A stretch of DNA of 64,000 nt, taken from contig CAYSTJ010000001.1 in NCBI GenBank assembly GCA_964434105.1, positions 62,001 through 126,000 on the forward strand, given 5' to 3'. This DNA comes from CAYNST01 sp964434105. Lineage in GTDB: Bacteria; Pseudomonadota; Gammaproteobacteria; Pseudomonadales; Cellvibrionaceae. Of this stretch, positions 7,739 to 16,729 are shown piece after piece; position 1 is the stretch's first letter; every line of letters begins with the position of its first letter. The notes under the pieces are model-generated. The model was not told the origin of the DNA. It did not search any database and saw only the letters and a program-made list of their open reading frames with translations. Made by a program: the position numbers and the translations under genes.

Positions 7739-10111
7739 ATGATTCGGTATGCAGATGGTCGGCGGATAGTAGCGTGTCTGGCGGTGATGTTCGCGCTCGC
7801 CGCCTGTCAGGATGGCCCTCAGTCAACCGACGTCGAAGACGGGTCAGGCGGCTCGAGTTCGGGTGGCGCGCCACCGGAAACTTCGCCCGAAAGTGCAATT
7901 AGAGGCGCCCAGTGGTTTGCCGCCGAATGCGCAGGCTGTCATCGCGTTGACGATCAGAATCTGGTTAAGGCGCTGGACGCGGAAGGATTGCGGCTTACCA
8001 TTGAAAACGCCATGCCACTACTGGACCCGTCCCGCTGTACCGGCGCCTGCGCCACGGAGACGGCCGCCTATATCATGTTGAATAACCCGCATTTTGGTCA
8101 CGCGTCCGGCGGCCCGGGGGCGGGCAACGCCAGTTCGGGCGGTTTGGGCACCATCGCTGCCGCTGAGGGGCCGGTTGATGCCGCGCCAGTCGCCATCCAT
8201 CGGCTTAACCGTGCGCAATACAACAACACCGTCCGTGATTTGCTGGCAACCACGCTCACCCCGGCCGACCGCTTTCCCGAAGATGATTTTGGCTATGGCT
8301 TTAACAATATCGCGCGGGTTTTGAGCGTCTCATTGACCCATACCGAACAGTATTTTCAGGCAGCCGACCTGTTGGTGGAGGATGCCCTGGACCGGGCACT
8401 GGCAGGTGCGCGGCAGCATTATGAAGCAGAACACCTGGGCGGCGTGCACGTTGTGCTGAGCGACGACCGCGCGCTGCTCAACCGCGGAGGCTCCATCCTG
8501 GTGCTGGAGGTAGAAGCCCATACCGCAGGCACGCATGAATTACAGATTCGTGCCGGCCAGCAGGCGGCCGGGCCGGACGACGCCATCATGGCGGTACTGG
8601 TGGACGGGGTGGAAGTCGCCCGGCAGACTGTCGCGGCGCCGGAGCGCGCCATGCAGACCTATCGTGTGCCGCTGCAGCTGTCCACCGGGCCTCATACGGT
8701 TGAAATTGAATTTATCAACGACTATTGGGTGGAGGGCGTCGCAGACCGCAATCTTGCCGTGCACTGGGTCAGCCTGGCGGGGCAGAGTGGTGCCACCCTG
8801 GCGCTGATTCCCTGTGATATCACCACTGGTGCTGCCTGTGTCGGCCAATTCATTCGGGAATTCGGTCAGCGCAGCTGGCGCAGGCCGTTGACGTCGTCTG
8901 AGGTAGAACGGCTGACGGCACTTTACAGCGAAGCGGCCAGTGACAATGCACGCACCGGTATAGGCCAGGTAATGCGCGCCATTCTGCTTTCGCCCCACTT
9001 CCTGTACCGACCCGAACTGGATGCCAGTCTGAATAGCACACAACCGCGAGCGCTGAACGCGTGGGAGCTGGCGTCACGGCTGTCCTATTTCCTGTGGAGT
9101 TCCCTGCCTGACGACGCGCTGTTCGCGCGGGCCGCCGACGGCACACTGGTGAACGAATCGGTACTGCGGCGCGAAGTACAGCGCATGCTGGATGATGACA
9201 GGGCCGCGGCGCTGATCGAGAACTTTGCGGTGCAATGGCTCAAATTCGATAAGGTACAGGAGGCCAATCCCAACCTGGCACGCTATCCCGATTTTGATGC
9301 GGCGCTGGTCCAGTCGATGCGGCAGGAATCGCGGCTGTTTCTGCAGGAATGGATCGCCAGTAATGCACCAGTCAGTCAACTGCTGGCGGCAGACTACAGC
9401 TATATTGATGCCCGACTGGCGGCGCATTATGGCGTCAGCGCACCGGCCGGCGATACGTTTGTGAAGCACCAGTGGCAGGAAAGCGAGCGCCGGGGCATTC
9501 TGGGTCACGCGGCAATCCTGACGGCGACCTCCCACCCGTCCAACACGTCGCCGGTATTGCGTGGTGCCTGGGCGCTGGAAAAACTGTTGTGCAAAGCGCC
9601 GCCACCGCCGCCACCCGGGGTGGAAAACCTCGCCGATGACGGTGACCAGGAAGGGTTGACCACACGCCAGCGCTTTGAAATGCACCGTGACTCATCCACC
9701 GTGTGCTATTCCTGTCATGTGCTGATGGACCCGATTGGATTCGGGCTGGAGAATTTCAATGCCATCGGGCAGTGGCGAACCATGGAAAACGGTGAGCCGG
9801 TTGACGCCAGCGGCGCGTTACCTGGCGGCACCCAGTTTCGCGGGCCATTGGAGTTAAGCGCTATTCTGGCCGAATCACCCGAACTGCCTCTGTGTGTAAC
9901 CCAGCATTTGATGACCTATGCACTGGGGCGCGGCGTTGAGGCGCTCGCCTCCGACGATGGTCACGAGCCGCCGGACTACCCGGCGGTATACCGCATCTAC
10001 CAGAATACCGCGCCCAATGGGCACCGTATTCGCGACATCATCGAAGAAATCGTAGTGAGCCCGGCGTTTCGAATGCGGCGCGGTGCTGATACGGCAGGAG
10101 CGCAGCTATGA
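7739..10111 (+). CDS. DUF1592/1588/1585-type cytochrome-like lipoprotein with internal CBM60-like domain
   Basis: A 790-residue exported lipoprotein (lipobox FALAACQD, Gly/Ser linker to about residue 45). A CAGCH haem motif lies near residue 63. Then come the planctomycete-cytochrome-type domain series: HRLNRAQYNNTVRDLL (DUF1587), RRPLTSSEVERL (DUF1595), the DUF1592/1588 core LSYFLWSSLPDDALF...RRGILGHAAILTATSHPSNTSPVLRG, and a C-terminal DUF1585 with a second CYSCH near residue 655. Between DUF1587 and DUF1595 is a beta-sandwich with VEIEFINDYW...DRNLAVHWVSLAG, the pattern of calcium-dependent xylan-binding CBM60/CBM36 modules. The next gene overlaps by 4 bp (ATGA) and encodes the DUF1552 partner. 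Biochemical function of this family is not established; carbohydrate targeting is my inference. Confidence 0.85.
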   Translation: MIRYADGRRIVACLAVMFALAACQDGPQSTDVEDGSGGSSSGGAPPETSPESAIRGAQWFAAECAGCHRVDDQNLVKALDAEGLRLTIENAMPLLDPSRCTGACATETAAYIMLNNPHFGHASGGPGAGNASSGGLGTIAAAEGPVDAAPVAIHRLNRAQYNNTVRDLLATTLTPADRFPEDDFGYGFNNIARVLSVSLTHTEQYFQAADLLVEDALDRALAGARQHYEAEHLGGVHVVLSDDRALLNRGGSILVLEVEAHTAGTHELQIRAGQQAAGPDDAIMAVLVDGVEVARQTVAAPERAMQTYRVPLQLSTGPHTVEIEFINDYWVEGVADRNLAVHWVSLAGQSGATLALIPCDITTGAACVGQFIREFGQRSWRRPLTSSEVERLTALYSEAASDNARTGIGQVMRAILLSPHFLYRPELDASLNSTQPRALNAWELASRLSYFLWSSLPDDALFARAADGTLVNESVLRREVQRMLDDDRAAALIENFAVQWLKFDKVQEANPNLARYPDFDAALVQSMRQESRLFLQEWIASNAPVSQLLAADYSYIDARLAAHYGVSAPAGDTFVKHQWQESERRGILGHAAILTATSHPSNTSPVLRGAWALEKLLCKAPPPPPPGVENLADDGDQEGLTTRQRFEMHRDSSTVCYSCHVLMDPIGFGLENFNAIGQWRTMENGEPVDASGALPGGTQFRGPLELSAILAESPELPLCVTQHLMTYALGRGVEALASDDGHEPPDYPAVYRIYQNTAPNGHRIRDIIEEIVVSPAFRMRRGADTAGAQL

Positions 10112-11439
10112 AGCAGACCCGATTGAACCGACGTGCGTTTTTGGGGGGTGCCGGCACCCTGGTGTCATTGCCACTGCTGGAGGCCATGTTGCCGGGGGGA
10201 CGCTCAGCGTTTGCCGCAACCGATCGGCCCACCCGCATGCTTGCCTATTACGTACCCTGTGGCATTCATATGCAGGCCTGGACGCCGTCAGCGACGGGCG
10301 CCGATTATACGCTGACTCCGACACTGGCACCGCTGGCGTCCGTCAAGGAAGACCTGCTGGTGCTCACCAACCTAGCCAATCGTCCGGCGCAACCGGATGG
10401 TCCCGGTGACCATGCCGCCGGAACCGGGTCGTTTATTACGGCGACACATGTCCGCAAGACCCAGGGAGACGATATCCTGAATGGCATTTCTCTCGATCAG
10501 GTTGCCGCCCGCGAGATAGGCCATCTGACGCCGTTGCCATCGCTGGAGCTTGGCATGGCCGGCGGCGGCTCGACCGGTAATTGTGACTCCGGTTATTCCT
10601 GCGCCTATGCCCGCAATATCGCCTGGGCAGGCCCGCGCACACCCTTACCCAAGCTGACCGACCCGCAACAGGTGTTCGATCGCCTGTTTGCGGGTTATGA
10701 CACCAGCCGAACGTCGTGGGAACAGCGACAGCGCGCCACGTTGCAGCGCTCGGTGCTGGACTATGTGCTCGATGATATCCATCGTCTGCAGCAACAGTTG
10801 GGGGCGGCCGATCGCGCCAAACTGGAAGAATATCTCACCAGCGTCCAGCAGTTGGAGCGCCAGCTGCAGGATGACAGTACCGTTGCCTGCGACGTCCCCG
10901 CGCGGCCGGCAGGCGGTCAGAATTTTACCGCCAAGGCCCGACTCATGTCCGACCTGATGGTGCTGGCATTCCAGTGCGATATAACCCGGGTACAGACTTT
11001 TATGCTGGAAAATGCCGGTTCCAACCGTCGCTATGATTTTCTCGGCATCGATCAGGGGCATCACGAACTTTCCCATCACCAGAGCCTGCAATCCAATTAC
11101 GACAAACTGAAGATTATCGATCATTGGGAAGTCCAGCAATTTGCCTACCTGCTCGAAAAACTGAAGGCAACCACGGACGTGGAAGGGCAGCCGTTACTTG
11201 GCAGCACCATGGTATTTTTCTCCAGCGAAATTTCCGACGGCAATCGCCACAACCACACCAATATGCCGGTACTGCTGGCGGGGCGCGCCAACGGTTATTT
11301 CGCAACCGGTCGTCATGTCCGCTATCAAAATGAACAACCGGTCGCCAACCTGTTTATGTCCATGCTGGATGCCATGGGGGTGCCCGTCAATCAGTTTGGT
11401 GATGACGGTACGGCGTTGCTTCCTCAATTAAGAGGCTGA
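10108..11439 (+). CDS. DUF1552 protein, Tat-exported partner of the DUF1592 haem protein
   Basis: A 443-residue protein. It opens with a twin-arginine signal (LNRRAFLGGAGTLVSLPLLEAM, cleavage near AFA at residue 36), so it is exported folded. DUF1552 features follow: AYYVPCGIHMQAWTP, DHAAGTGSFITATHVRK, LPSLELGM, and a C-terminal region with HHELSHHQS and NRHNHTNMPVLLAGRANG. The conserved histidines suggest a metal or cofactor site, but no activity is established for DUF1552. The ATGA overlap with the upstream DUF1592 gene implies translational coupling. The pair is repeated at 50914-54928. Confidence 0.85.
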   Translation: MKQTRLNRRAFLGGAGTLVSLPLLEAMLPGGRSAFAATDRPTRMLAYYVPCGIHMQAWTPSATGADYTLTPTLAPLASVKEDLLVLTNLANRPAQPDGPGDHAAGTGSFITATHVRKTQGDDILNGISLDQVAAREIGHLTPLPSLELGMAGGGSTGNCDSGYSCAYARNIAWAGPRTPLPKLTDPQQVFDRLFAGYDTSRTSWEQRQRATLQRSVLDYVLDDIHRLQQQLGAADRAKLEEYLTSVQQLERQLQDDSTVACDVPARPAGGQNFTAKARLMSDLMVLAFQCDITRVQTFMLENAGSNRRYDFLGIDQGHHELSHHQSLQSNYDKLKIIDHWEVQQFAYLLEKLKATTDVEGQPLLGSTMVFFSSEISDGNRHNHTNMPVLLAGRANGYFATGRHVRYQNEQPVANLFMSMLDAMGVPVNQFGDDGTALLPQLRG

Positions 11440-11460
11440 AAATAATAAAAAATGTGTCAG

Positions 11461-11480
11461 GACGTGGGCTGAATAGTTAC
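11461..11480 (+). repeat. Solo repeat terminus
   Basis: A perfect CTGAATAGTTAC (11469-11480) preceded by a partial match to the CGTGAG of the family right end. It lies in the convergent gap between the DUF1552 gene and the histidine kinase gene. Only the tip of the element remains. Confidence 0.55.
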
Positions 11481-11552
11481 CAAAATGTTTTTGTTTACCC
11501 GGAAGGCATGACCAGGGACGGTCCTTTTTAACGCAACGGTGCCTGTCAGCAT

Positions 11553-13316
11553 TCAGCTTAAATTGTCTTCCGGTTCATCACCGCTTAAACGGGATTCGGC
11601 GGTAGGCAAAGTTACCGAGAATTTTGCGCCCTTGATATCCAGTGCGGTAAATTTTAATCCCGATTTTTTGCTTTGGCGTGAAACTTCCAGCAGCCACTCG
11701 GGCATAAACGGGTTGGCCGGGTCCATCATCGGGGAGGTGCCGGTCGTCGCGAATTCCGTAAAGACATGCGTCTGTGGATTAACGGTTGACGAGACTTCCA
11801 CGCTTTCGATTGCCTGTTCGAAATCCCATTGCAGCGTGTCCGAGAGAGCCGCCGTGCCGAGTTCGCGCAGCATGGGGCGGTCATTCTCGATGCGGCGTTC
11901 GATCACCTTGGTCATGACCTGGTTTTTTGCCAGTGCGATTCGCACCGTATACGTATGCTCGCGGTTGTCGATATTCTCGATACGGATATTTCCCTGATAG
12001 CCTTTGACAATTTCATTGACAAAAAACAGGCCGAGCCCCTTGCCGTGATGTTCCTTAACCCGCCGGGTAGAATAACCCAACTGGAATATCTGCTCCTTGT
12101 CTTCCTCGCGAATATGGGGGCCGCGATTATAGATGGCGAATTCTACACAGCCGGCGCGCTGCAGTAACTCGACGGCGATACGGTCGGTTTTCTGTTTGAA
12201 ACGTGTTTTATTGGAAAAAAACTGCGCATTCTTGACCAAGTTTTCCAGCAGCAGAATGAGATGGTTTTCGTTGCCCAGCAGATGCTCGGTGTGGTCCAGA
12301 CGGATCCTGAACTGGTCGTTCTCGAAGCACTCCGGGCGTTTGGCCGGCTGGCCGGCATTCTTATAGGCATGACTGACCTGCGCGATCATCCGGTCCATCT
12401 GTTCTGTCTGCAGGTAGGGCCCCATGGCCTTGATCGCCGCATAACTCGGTAAAAATACCGGCATATCACTGAGGGCTGGCTTGCTGTAAGAGGGCGCGTC
12501 CGCATCGTCTGCGCGTGACTGCTGGTCACGATTTAATTCAATCTGGTAATACTGCTCTTCACTTTCAATGAGCTGGTTGCCGATATGCAGGGCAATATTG
12601 TCGGCGGTGGACAGGTCGAGCAGGTCCCACAGATATTTCATGGCTTGCAGGGCCTGCTGCGAGCCACTGTTCGGGTTGTTCGGCAGGCCAAATCGGTGTG
12701 TGTCGGACAGCGAGCCCTGTACAATTAATTGCTGATCCTCTTCCTTGGCGGCTTTTTCAAGCGCGGAGCGGACTATGTCGTAACTGATGACACCGTTGTG
12801 GCGAATTTCTGCCGCGATGCTTTTAAAATGCAAAAACTTTTCGTCGTATTCAATCTGCTCGATAAGTTTGTCGCTGATGAACCGTTTTAACTTGTCTGCG
12901 TGGTCGGAATAAATATGCGTACGTTGTTGCAGTCTTTTTTTGCTCTGCCAGGCGTATTGGATTTCCAGCTCCAGTTTTTCGATATTGCGGCGTGTCTGTC
13001 GCTTTTGCAGAACAAAACGACGGGCGTCGATTATTAGCGAGAGCAGTACCGATGAAGCAACGAACCCAGCGATAAAAATGGGTGCCTCGATACCCAGCCA
13101 GCGTGTTGTATGCAGCCAGGGGAACTGCTCCATGGCCATATAACAGCCCACCAGTACGATGGTACAGAGCGGGCTCAGCCAGGGGTAGGCGATATCCACC
13201 TTGAGCGGCTTTTTGCGATTCGGCTCTCCGGATAGCGGGGTTTCTCCGTCGCGCTCCCCAGCGCGGCGATCGATAACTTGCGTCGATGCCGGTGCGGTTT
13301 CCTCGTGTGGTGTCAT
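11553..13316 (-). CDS. Atypical membrane sensor histidine kinase with C-terminal extension
   Basis: A 587-residue protein. Residues about 45-110 hold two transmembrane helices (LSPLCTIVLVGCYMAMEQF; IFIAGFVASSVLLSLII), then a coiled-coil-like segment to about 165. A HATPase_c domain lies at about 350-475, with N-box LLENLVKNAQFF, a G1-like YNRGPHIREED, F-box QIFQLGYST and G2 GKGLGLFFVNEIV. I cannot find a standard HisKA box with phospho-accepting histidine, and there are about 110 residues after the ATPase fold (ending near KFSVTLPTAESRL), which is unusual. It overlaps the upstream response-regulator gene by 4 bp (ATGA), so the two are a coupled pair. Signal unknown. Confidence 0.8.
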   Translation of the reverse strand: MTPHEETAPASTQVIDRRAGERDGETPLSGEPNRKKPLKVDIAYPWLSPLCTIVLVGCYMAMEQFPWLHTTRWLGIEAPIFIAGFVASSVLLSLIIDARRFVLQKRQTRRNIEKLELEIQYAWQSKKRLQQRTHIYSDHADKLKRFISDKLIEQIEYDEKFLHFKSIAAEIRHNGVISYDIVRSALEKAAKEEDQQLIVQGSLSDTHRFGLPNNPNSGSQQALQAMKYLWDLLDLSTADNIALHIGNQLIESEEQYYQIELNRDQQSRADDADAPSYSKPALSDMPVFLPSYAAIKAMGPYLQTEQMDRMIAQVSHAYKNAGQPAKRPECFENDQFRIRLDHTEHLLGNENHLILLLENLVKNAQFFSNKTRFKQKTDRIAVELLQRAGCVEFAIYNRGPHIREEDKEQIFQLGYSTRRVKEHHGKGLGLFFVNEIVKGYQGNIRIENIDNREHTYTVRIALAKNQVMTKVIERRIENDRPMLRELGTAALSDTLQWDFEQAIESVEVSSTVNPQTHVFTEFATTGTSPMMDPANPFMPEWLLEVSRQSKKSGLKFTALDIKGAKFSVTLPTAESRLSGDEPEDNLS

Positions 13317-14128
13317 TGGCCCTTTACTCCGTTAACCGGCTTCCAGCAATAGGCACCTTCATCGCCGAACGTCACGATACCCTGACCGAGTTTGCACAAC
13401 GCAATAAAGCCGGGGTGTCCGCTTTGCTCGCCCGCCTGTTCAAAGGCCTGTCGCAAGGTACGAATGTGCTGACGATAAGTGGCGTAGTTAAAACTGTCCG
13501 AATCCAGCCTTTCCGCAATCTGCAAGGTGGACAGTGGCCGCGGAGACGCTTCAACCAGAAAGCGTAAAATTTTGCGTGGGACAGGTGCGAGTGGGCGTCG
13601 GCAATTTTTGGGGTTCATCAATTTCTGTCCGTGCCAGAAAACATCCCAGGACCCTAAATCGATAGACAGGTCGCCGCTGCGAATCCAGTCATTTGGATCC
13701 AGTGTACCGGCATTTTGCTGAAGAGCCGCCTGACGCAGCGCGGCCTTGATGCGCCAACAAAGAATCGCTTCAATGTTCGGCTGGTGTTTGGCGATAAAGT
13801 CGCGTGTTTCCATTTTCTCCAAAGCCTGCTGCTCAATGCCGGTGCCGCTGTGCTCGGACAGGTAGATGATAGGCAGGCCGGGCCATTTGCGGGTCAATGC
13901 GCGCGAGACCGTAAATCCTGCTTCATCGTTGCCGTTCATATTTGCATCGAGAATAGCAATATCCGGTGCATGGGCAGCGCGCCGAATATACTGACAGGCA
14001 GCATCGGCAAACTTGAAAACCAACAGTTTATTGGGCGGGCGCGCATCGCCAAAATCGGCGCTCTCCAGCGTCGGACTCAATTTGTCGATCCAGTGGAACT
14101 GGTCTTCCACCCAAAGAATGTCAGTCAT
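13313..14128 (-). CDS. OmpR-like response regulator (receiver plus winged helix)
   Basis: A 271-residue protein. The receiver has the acidic pair in ILWVEDQ, phospho-aspartate in IAILDANMNG, the switch serine in IIYLSEHSG and the lysine in FIAKHQ, so all key residues are present. After a linker (140-185) there is a winged helix (RKILRFLVEASPRPLSTLQIAERL...YRQHIRTLRQAF...LGQGIVTF) of trans_reg_C type, so it should bind DNA. The ATG at 14128 (GGGA upstream) opens with MTDILWVEDQ and is preferred over an in-frame start 14 codons earlier. It is divergent from the membrane-protein/VWA operon; the inverted repeat 14290-14323 in between is a candidate target. Confidence 0.85.
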   Translation of the reverse strand: MTDILWVEDQFHWIDKLSPTLESADFGDARPPNKLLVFKFADAACQYIRRAAHAPDIAILDANMNGNDEAGFTVSRALTRKWPGLPIIYLSEHSGTGIEQQALEKMETRDFIAKHQPNIEAILCWRIKAALRQAALQQNAGTLDPNDWIRSGDLSIDLGSWDVFWHGQKLMNPKNCRRPLAPVPRKILRFLVEASPRPLSTLQIAERLDSDSFNYATYRQHIRTLRQAFEQAGEQSGHPGFIALCKLGQGIVTFGDEGAYCWKPVNGVKGQ

Positions 14129-14289
14129 ATTCCCACAATGCGAACCTGTTCGCTCACTGATATAACCCATTGCGTTTACCGGGCCTTTCTGGTCAATGCA
14201 TGTAGACCCGGGGTTTATCGCTCACCAATTTTTCACAGGCACCCTGCATAATCCTCTGCATGGCGGTTCGGTATGGTCCGTTCGCCGCA

Positions 14290-14323
14290 GCTGCCAGTGA
14301 CAGTATAGCTATTCACTGGCAGC
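14290..14323. promoter_or_regulatory. 11-bp perfect inverted repeat, candidate operator
   Basis: GCTGCCAGTGA and TCACTGGCAGC are exact reverse complements separated by 12 nt. The site sits 25 bp upstream of the membrane-protein ATG and 160 bp from the response-regulator start. The spacer contains TATAGCTAT, which could be a -10 element. It may be an operator for the divergent regulator or a leader hairpin. Confidence 0.5.
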
Positions 14324-14347
14324 AACACTTTGAATTGGAGGTGATTT

Positions 14348-15898
14348 ATGACAAACGACCTGTTGACTGTCTGGTCGGACAACGCAGCGCTATCCCTGGT
14401 GATCTGGGGCGCAATTGCGATAACTATTCTGTACCTGGGACGCAAGCAGGCGCATCAGGTGTTTTACAGCACCGGTCGCGCGCTGTATCGCACCATGCGG
14501 CTGTGGGGTTTTTCACTGGCGGCGCTGGAGCAGCGGATTGCGGCGCGTAACAGGGAAGTATTGCTGGCGCATGGTGCCAGAGAGGCGGAAAAGTCCATTG
14601 AGCGAGAATTTTCCCGTATCAGTGACATTGTGCAGCGCGATCTGAGTCAGTACCCGGCGCTGCATCGCCAGATTGGTGACGTCATTGACAAAATCGAAAT
14701 CGATTACCAAAAGGCTGCTGAAACAGCGCCTTTGCCGCCCGCCTGGAAGGAGGTGGTGGAGACCATTACGTCGATTCCGGCCAGCGGTGATCCGGCCGTC
14801 AATAAAATTCTGCAGCACGTCAAATCAGCCGTGGAAGATTCGCACAATAAAACGCTCAAGGCTTTTAAACAGGCCAGTGCACAGCGCCACAAGTTATTGA
14901 GCGACATGCATCCCGACTGGCGCAAGGCGCAGAGTACTTTGCACGAAATCAACAAAAAAGTGAGCAGCCTGGATGAGCGCTCGAACATAATCGATAGCCA
15001 GATGAAGACCTATCGGGAAATTCGCAGCCAGCATGACGCGGCGGCAGATTCATTGGCCGCGTCGGCGATAACGCAGTTTTTTATCGCCGGCCTGGTGCTG
15101 GTTATTGCCTTGCTGGGCGGCCTGATTAATTTCCAGTTGATCGCAATGCCGATGTCGGAAATGGTGGGTGGCAGCAGTTATATCGGCACCATGAAAACGT
15201 CGGATATCGCAGCACTGGCGATTATATTGATCGAGATTGCCATGGGATTATTTTTGATGGAATCGCTGCGTATCACGCATCTGTTTCCTGTCATCGGCAG
15301 CATGGACGACCGTCTGCGCAAGCGCATGATTGTCGTAACCTTTACCATATTGACCATACTGGCGACGATCGAAGCGTCCCTGGCCTATATGCGCGATTTG
15401 CTGGCGCTTGACCGCGAAGCGTTGACGCAGACACTGGCCGGTGCGGGTGTGGCGGCCGGTGCGGTAGAAGCCCAGTTTCGCTGGATTCCGTCACTGGGGC
15501 AGATGATCCTCGGGTTTATCCTGCCTTTCGCGCTGGCATTTATTGCTATTCCGCTGGAGTCGTTTATCCATTCACTGCGGGTAGTGCTGGGCACGTTGCT
15601 GATCGGTGTATTGAAACTTCTGCGGGTTATGGCCCGGACGCTGGGGAGCATCGCCAATCATCTGTGTCTGTTGTGTCGGCATCTCTACGATCTGGTCATT
15701 GTCTTGCCGCTGGGGCTCGAGCGGATAGCCAAGGCGTTGATGGCATCCCGTGCGAAAGACGATGAGGTTTCTGACGGTGATCCGGCCGATGATCCGGCTG
15801 CGGACGATAGAACCGCCGCGGCGAGGCCGGTTACACGCCGCAAATCATCGGGGCCAAAAGCCATAGCCGGGATGGACCTGGCCGATACCATGGCCTGA
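14348..15898 (+). CDS. Polytopic membrane protein of unknown function, helical domain between helix 1 and 2
   Basis: A 516-residue protein I do not recognise. One transmembrane helix lies at about residues 15-34 (LVIWGAIAITILYLG). Residues 35-235 are hydrophilic and strongly helical. A cluster of four or five membrane helices follows (AITQFFIAGLVLVIALLGGLI; AALAIILIEIAMGLFLM; MIVVTFTILTILATIEASL; LGQMILGFILPFALAFIAI; VVLGTLLIGVLKLL), then an acidic, Ala/Asp-rich cytoplasmic tail. It has an excellent GGAGGT ribosome site. The VWA lipoprotein gene starts 26 bp after its stop. It is divergent from a two-component pair, which suggests joint regulation. A sensing or gating role at the envelope is speculation. 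Confidence 0.75.
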   Translation: MTNDLLTVWSDNAALSLVIWGAIAITILYLGRKQAHQVFYSTGRALYRTMRLWGFSLAALEQRIAARNREVLLAHGAREAEKSIEREFSRISDIVQRDLSQYPALHRQIGDVIDKIEIDYQKAAETAPLPPAWKEVVETITSIPASGDPAVNKILQHVKSAVEDSHNKTLKAFKQASAQRHKLLSDMHPDWRKAQSTLHEINKKVSSLDERSNIIDSQMKTYREIRSQHDAAADSLAASAITQFFIAGLVLVIALLGGLINFQLIAMPMSEMVGGSSYIGTMKTSDIAALAIILIEIAMGLFLMESLRITHLFPVIGSMDDRLRKRMIVVTFTILTILATIEASLAYMRDLLALDREALTQTLAGAGVAAGAVEAQFRWIPSLGQMILGFILPFALAFIAIPLESFIHSLRVVLGTLLIGVLKLLRVMARTLGSIANHLCLLCRHLYDLVIVLPLGLERIAKALMASRAKDDEVSDGDPADDPAADDRTAAARPVTRRKSSGPKAIAGMDLADTMA

Positions 15899-15923
15899 TG
15901 CCGTTTACCAATGAGGTTGTACT

Positions 15924-16601
15924 ATGAAGCTATTTAAAACGCAAAAACGTGGGTCGTGTCTGGCTGCCCTGCTGTGCGCCTGTCTGCTGGTGGCGGCATG
16001 CACGGATTCCGCGCAGCACAGGCGTGCGGTCTTCCTGCTGCTGGATACGTCCGGCACCTATACCGAAGAATTGGGCAAGGCGCAGGTCATTATCAACTAC
16101 CTGTTATCGACCCTGGAAAGCGGCGACTCGCTGGCGATCGCACGTATCGATAGCGGCAGTTTCACGGAAAAGAATATTATCGCCAAGGTCACCTTTGACG
16201 ATCGGCCGAGCGTTACCAATGATCAGAAAAGGCTGTTTCAGACGCAGGTTAACAAATATGTGGCGGGGATCACGCGTGGTAGCGCCAATACCGACATTAC
16301 CGGCGGCCTGATTCAGGCGGTGGACTTTCTCGACGAGACGGGTGCCGGGGAAAAGACCGTATTGATCTTTTCGGATATGGAGGAAGATCTGCCCAAAGGG
16401 CACATACGCGATTTTCCGATCGACGTTGACGGCGTCCGGGTGGTGGCGCTGAATGTGACCAAACTGCGCAGCGACAATATCGATCCGCGCGTGTACAAGG
16501 CGCGGCTCGATCACTGGGAGCAGCGTGTCGTGAATGGTGGCGGGCGATGGATGGTCCTGAATGATCTGGAGCGGATCAACACACTGGTGAGTTACCGCTG
16601 A
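15924..16601 (+). CDS. VWA-domain lipoprotein
   Basis: A 225-residue lipoprotein (lipobox LLVAAC, Cys near residue 26). The rest is a von Willebrand factor A fold with a MIDAS-like DTSGTYT at about residue 40, alternating hydrophobic strands (DSLAIARID; KTVLIFSDMEE) and the second MIDAS threonine likely in ANTDITGG. It probably binds a divalent metal and a protein partner on the periplasmic side of a membrane. It is in an operon with the preceding membrane protein and is followed by a rho-independent terminator at 16704. I do not know a named family for this pair. Confidence 0.8.
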   Translation: MKLFKTQKRGSCLAALLCACLLVAACTDSAQHRRAVFLLLDTSGTYTEELGKAQVIINYLLSTLESGDSLAIARIDSGSFTEKNIIAKVTFDDRPSVTNDQKRLFQTQVNKYVAGITRGSANTDITGGLIQAVDFLDETGAGEKTVLIFSDMEEDLPKGHIRDFPIDVDGVRVVALNVTKLRSDNIDPRVYKARLDHWEQRVVNGGGRWMVLNDLERINTLVSYR

Positions 16602-16703
16602 TTGAGGCTGTGCTGCCGGGCCCGGTCGATCGCCGAAAGGTGACTTGCGGTCACGTTCAGCACGGTGTTTGCCTTTCGGTCTACACAACTAATTTTTCCA
16701 CAA

Positions 16704-16729
16704 GGCCCCGACTCCGGGGCCATTTTTAT
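16704..16729 (+). terminator. Rho-independent terminator after the VWA operon
   Basis: Perfect 7-bp GC stem GGCCCCG/CGGGGCC with a four-base loop, followed by ATTTTTATT. It lies about 100 bp past the VWA gene stop. Confidence 0.85.
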
